From NCBI GenBank assembly GCA_038230955.1, contig JBBRMG010000031.1:1-7921 (forward strand): DNA of 7,921 nt, read 5' to 3'. Every line of letters begins with the position of its first letter. Within the stretch, counting starts at the first letter, position 1. The notes beneath the pieces were generated by a model. The model did not search any database. It worked only from the letters and a program-made list of their open reading frames with translations, and had not been told where the DNA came from. Positions 6,201-7,921 of this stretch are shown piece after piece. The translations under genes and the position numbers were made by a program. The stretch is from JBBRMG01 sp038230955 (GTDB lineage: Bacteria; Patescibacteriota; Doudnabacteria; UBA920).

Positions 6201-6698
6201 ATGAATAACTTCACCCATTCACCCAAATTTGTCTGGTTCTTTGCGATTATTGGGATACTTGCCGTTGTTGCCATTATTATTGTGGCTTTTTTATTGCCTA
6301 AACAACCCCGACAAGGCAGTCAATCTAAAAACAATCAAACCCCAATCTTCAAACCAACAATCACAGCGGTGGCGAATGACAAATTGCCAAGTAAATTCCC
6401 AGCCGACATACCTATTGAAGCAAGTGCTAAAATTACCGAAAACTACAACGCCTCTACTACAAGTGGCGGCTTTCAGGCTACTCGAGTGTTTGAATCCACC
6501 AAGAGTCCTGCCGACAATTTAAAAATCTTTCAGGCCTACTTCCGTACCAACGGTTATACTGTACAAGATCCAATTGTGGTGCAAAATTATACGTCCGTTT
6601 TGGGCACTAAAGGCAAAACTCAAATCAAGGTCTCTATGACTGAGAACGCGTCCACAAAAACTACTACCGTCAATATTTCTTTAGTAGAGTTACATTAG
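6201..6698 (+). CDS. Single-anchor surface protein, tandem duplicate copy 1
   Basis: 165 residues of unknown function. Residues 11-32 form a hydrophobic anchor, followed by a Lys/Gln/Asn-rich linker (33-60) and one compact domain (about 61-163). The domain opens with KFPADIPIEASAKITENYNA (65-84) and continues with GGFQATRVFE, ADNLKIFQAYF and NGY (117-119). It ends in alternating strands rich in Thr (TTTVNISLVEL). Residues 62-119 share 35 of 58 positions with residues 54-111 of the next gene, so the two arose by duplication. The pattern 'P.diPi..ga.i.. V-x-F ... Y.....GY' looks like a small alpha/beta fold seen in anchored hypothetical proteins; I cannot name it. There are no cysteines and no lipobox. 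The first in-frame ATG is used and places the anchor at the N-terminus; no Shine-Dalgarno is visible. It is expressed from the strong promoter just upstream. Confidence 0.82.
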   Translation: MNNFTHSPKFVWFFAIIGILAVVAIIIVAFLLPKQPRQGSQSKNNQTPIFKPTITAVANDKLPSKFPADIPIEASAKITENYNASTTSGGFQATRVFESTKSPADNLKIFQAYFRTNGYTVQDPIVVQNYTSVLGTKGKTQIKVSMTENASTKTTTVNISLVELH

Positions 6699-6723
6699 TT
6701 AAGCTAAATTAATAAAAACACAA

Positions 6724-7218
6724 ATGAACAAGAAACTGATTATCCTTTTCATTCTCACAGCAGCCCTGGCAATTACGGCAGGAGCCTACTTTAGAACGAA
6801 CAACAAATTCAACACTGCCCGCAACCACAGAGCTAGCAGGCTAGATATTGGCGTAGTCAAAAAAAATGTTGATGTTAATCAAATTCCAGTTAAATTTCCA
6901 ACAGACATTCCAATAGAGGCCGGAGCCAAAATCACCCAGAACTACAACGCCACTGCTCCTGACGGCCGCTTCCAAGCTACTCGTGTGTTTGAGACTAAGG
7001 CCACTTTGGCCGATAACTTAACTCTGTACAAAGCTTACTTAGTCAAAGCCGGTTACAAAATTCAAAGCATGATTGATCAACCGACTCTCAAGATGGTTTA
7101 TGGCACCAAGGACAATGGTAATCTTCAAGTGTCTATTGACGAGAACTCTCAGTCTCATATCAAGACTGTTAACATTAGTTATACGGAGATGGTAAATGGT
7201 GGGGTTCAGGGGAAGTAG
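6724..7218 (+). CDS. Single-anchor surface protein, tandem duplicate copy 2
   Basis: 164 residues. A short basic start (MNKK) and hydrophobic segment 5-22 act as signal anchor or signal peptide, followed by a basic linker (about 24-50) and the same domain as the previous gene: KFPTDIPIEAGAKITQNYNA (57-76), GRFQATRVFE (81-90), ADNLTLYKAYL and AGY (109-111). The anchor and linker are unrelated in sequence to those of copy 1, while the domain is about 60% identical over its first 58 residues. Selection therefore appears to act on the exposed domain. The second half of the domain (about 112-155) is less conserved, which could be where the copies have diverged in binding. It follows copy 1 by 25 bp with no promoter or terminator between, so it shares its transcript. 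Function unknown. Confidence 0.82.
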   Translation: MNKKLIILFILTAALAITAGAYFRTNNKFNTARNHRASRLDIGVVKKNVDVNQIPVKFPTDIPIEAGAKITQNYNATAPDGRFQATRVFETKATLADNLTLYKAYLVKAGYKIQSMIDQPTLKMVYGTKDNGNLQVSIDENSQSHIKTVNISYTEMVNGGVQGK

Positions 7219-7236
7219 AAATTATTATTTTTAAGA

Positions 7237-7921
7237 ATGAATAAGTACTCCAAATTTATACCAGTTTACGTCTTTGCTATTTCACTGATTATATTTTCAA
7301 TAGGGGCTTTCTATCAGCACAAGAAAGCTGAGGCTTATTTATATTGGAATGCAGCTGGTCGCTCGACTTTCAATGCTTCCGTCACTCCTTTGGGCAACAA
7401 CTCCTATTCTGTTACCATAACTCCTGGAAAACTGGACCTGCCATGTCAATGGTCTAATAATAATGCGCTAGACTCAACAACCCATAGAGATTATATGGAG
7501 AGTAACTTTGGAGTCTACTTAAGCCCAAACCCGCAGCATGATTATCTGTATGGAGGTAGTCCTCCCGCTACTCCGATCTATTCCTCTGCTTTTCCCACTC
7601 ATGTTCAGGGCCCCCCAGAATATTGTTTTAACGCTCCTGCTTCTCCAACCTGGGCAGATGCATACACCACCACAATTACTTTACCGGCTGGGCAGACATC
7701 ATTTGATTTAGGTTATTATTCTGATACTTTTGATGATGAGCGGAGAACAAGTGAGTACTATGTCATCAGAAATTCGCAAGACTTCCAGTCTGCTTTTCAC
7801 TATACGGCCCCTGTAGCAACCCCTACCTACACCCTCAACTGTAGCCCACCCTCCGCTACAGTCACCGCTGGTGGTAGCGCAGTGTTCAACCTGTCTACAA
7901 CAGCAGCCAATGGCTTTAACA
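7237..7921 (+). CDS. Secreted or anchored protein entering an Ig-like repeat (partial, runs off the window)
   Basis: ATG at 7237 opens a frame with no stop for 228 codons up to the window end. Residues 8-25 are hydrophobic after a basic start (MNKYSK), a signal peptide or anchor. Residues 35-190 are a beta-rich, Tyr/Pro/Ser/Thr-rich region with C70 and C130 that I do not recognise. After a short TAPVATPT linker, the segment from about 198 (YTLNCSPPSATVTAGGSAVF) has the 'sPssatVtaGgsa.f.lsttaangf' look common in bacterial Ig-like surface modules, suggesting that one or more such domains continue beyond the window. It lies 18 bp after the previous stop and is probably the third gene from the 6128 promoter. 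The likely role is a cell-surface or adhesive protein, by inference from architecture only. It starts after TTTTTAAGA, similar to the sequence before rpsP, with no Shine-Dalgarno. Confidence 0.78.
   Translation, partial: MNKYSKFIPVYVFAISLIIFSIGAFYQHKKAEAYLYWNAAGRSTFNASVTPLGNNSYSVTITPGKLDLPCQWSNNNALDSTTHRDYMESNFGVYLSPNPQHDYLYGGSPPATPIYSSAFPTHVQGPPEYCFNAPASPTWADAYTTTITLPAGQTSFDLGYYSDTFDDERRTSEYYVIRNSQDFQSAFHYTAPVATPTYTLNCSPPSATVTAGGSAVFNLSTTAANGFN

Noticed and set aside
6229..6522. Alternative + frame inside the first duplicated gene (also 1563-1820 and 2319-2522 in paralog 2)
   Set aside because: The products have no recognisable features, and the competing frame is supported by paralogy with a neighbour.
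155..7236. Possible TGA-recoded genetic code, as in some CPR lineages
   Set aside because: All genes read through with the standard code from plausible starts to TAA or TAG, and none needs a TGA readthrough. TGA is simply not used as a stop here, in a small sample.

Overview
The window is 7.9 kb of bacterial chromosome with every gene on the + strand, tightly packed. A divergent 30S ribosomal protein S16 that carries a long acidic tail and stands away from its usual rimM/trmD neighbours, many single-membrane-anchor hypothetical proteins, and start codons without clear Shine-Dalgarno sites together suggest a Patescibacteria (CPR) genome, perhaps Parcubacteria-like. This is an inference from style, not a phylogeny. 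All stops are TAA or TAG and the long frames contain no in-frame TGA, so the sequence gives no reason to invoke the TGA-as-glycine code.

Layout: (1) 2-142 is the 3' end of an unrecognised gene. (2) 155-3934 is the most unusual part: three tandem paralogous genes with gaps of 3-12 bp. Each encodes a short basic N-terminus, one membrane anchor, and an exported domain rich in histidine and cysteine. The shared core carries HxxxH, YHG and CxHGxGH motifs, followed by a ladder of cysteine pairs (C-x10/11-C) recurring about every 34 residues. The middle paralog also has an inserted cupredoxin-like domain whose usual type-1 copper ligands appear to be replaced by a His/Asp/Tyr-rich loop. (3) 3942-5525 is a multi-pass GT-C-type glycosyltransferase-like protein 7 bp downstream, probably in the same transcript. 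(4) 5576-6129 is a self-contained rpsP unit with its own promoter and a strong intrinsic terminator. (5) 6128-7921 starts with a perfect sigma70-consensus promoter whose -35 box overlaps the terminator T-tract. It drives two tandem duplicated single-anchor proteins and then a secreted protein, open at the window end, that enters an Ig-like repeat.

How the genes may work together: the first block looks like a cell-surface, disulfide-stabilised, probably metal-binding system made of three related anchored proteins, followed by a membrane glycosyltransferase that could decorate surface proteins or glycans. The last block also encodes surface proteins. No mobile element, CRISPR array, tRNA or rRNA is visible. 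No stretch over 300 bases lacks a gene; the largest gaps are 5526-5633 and 6084-6200, and both hold transcription signals.
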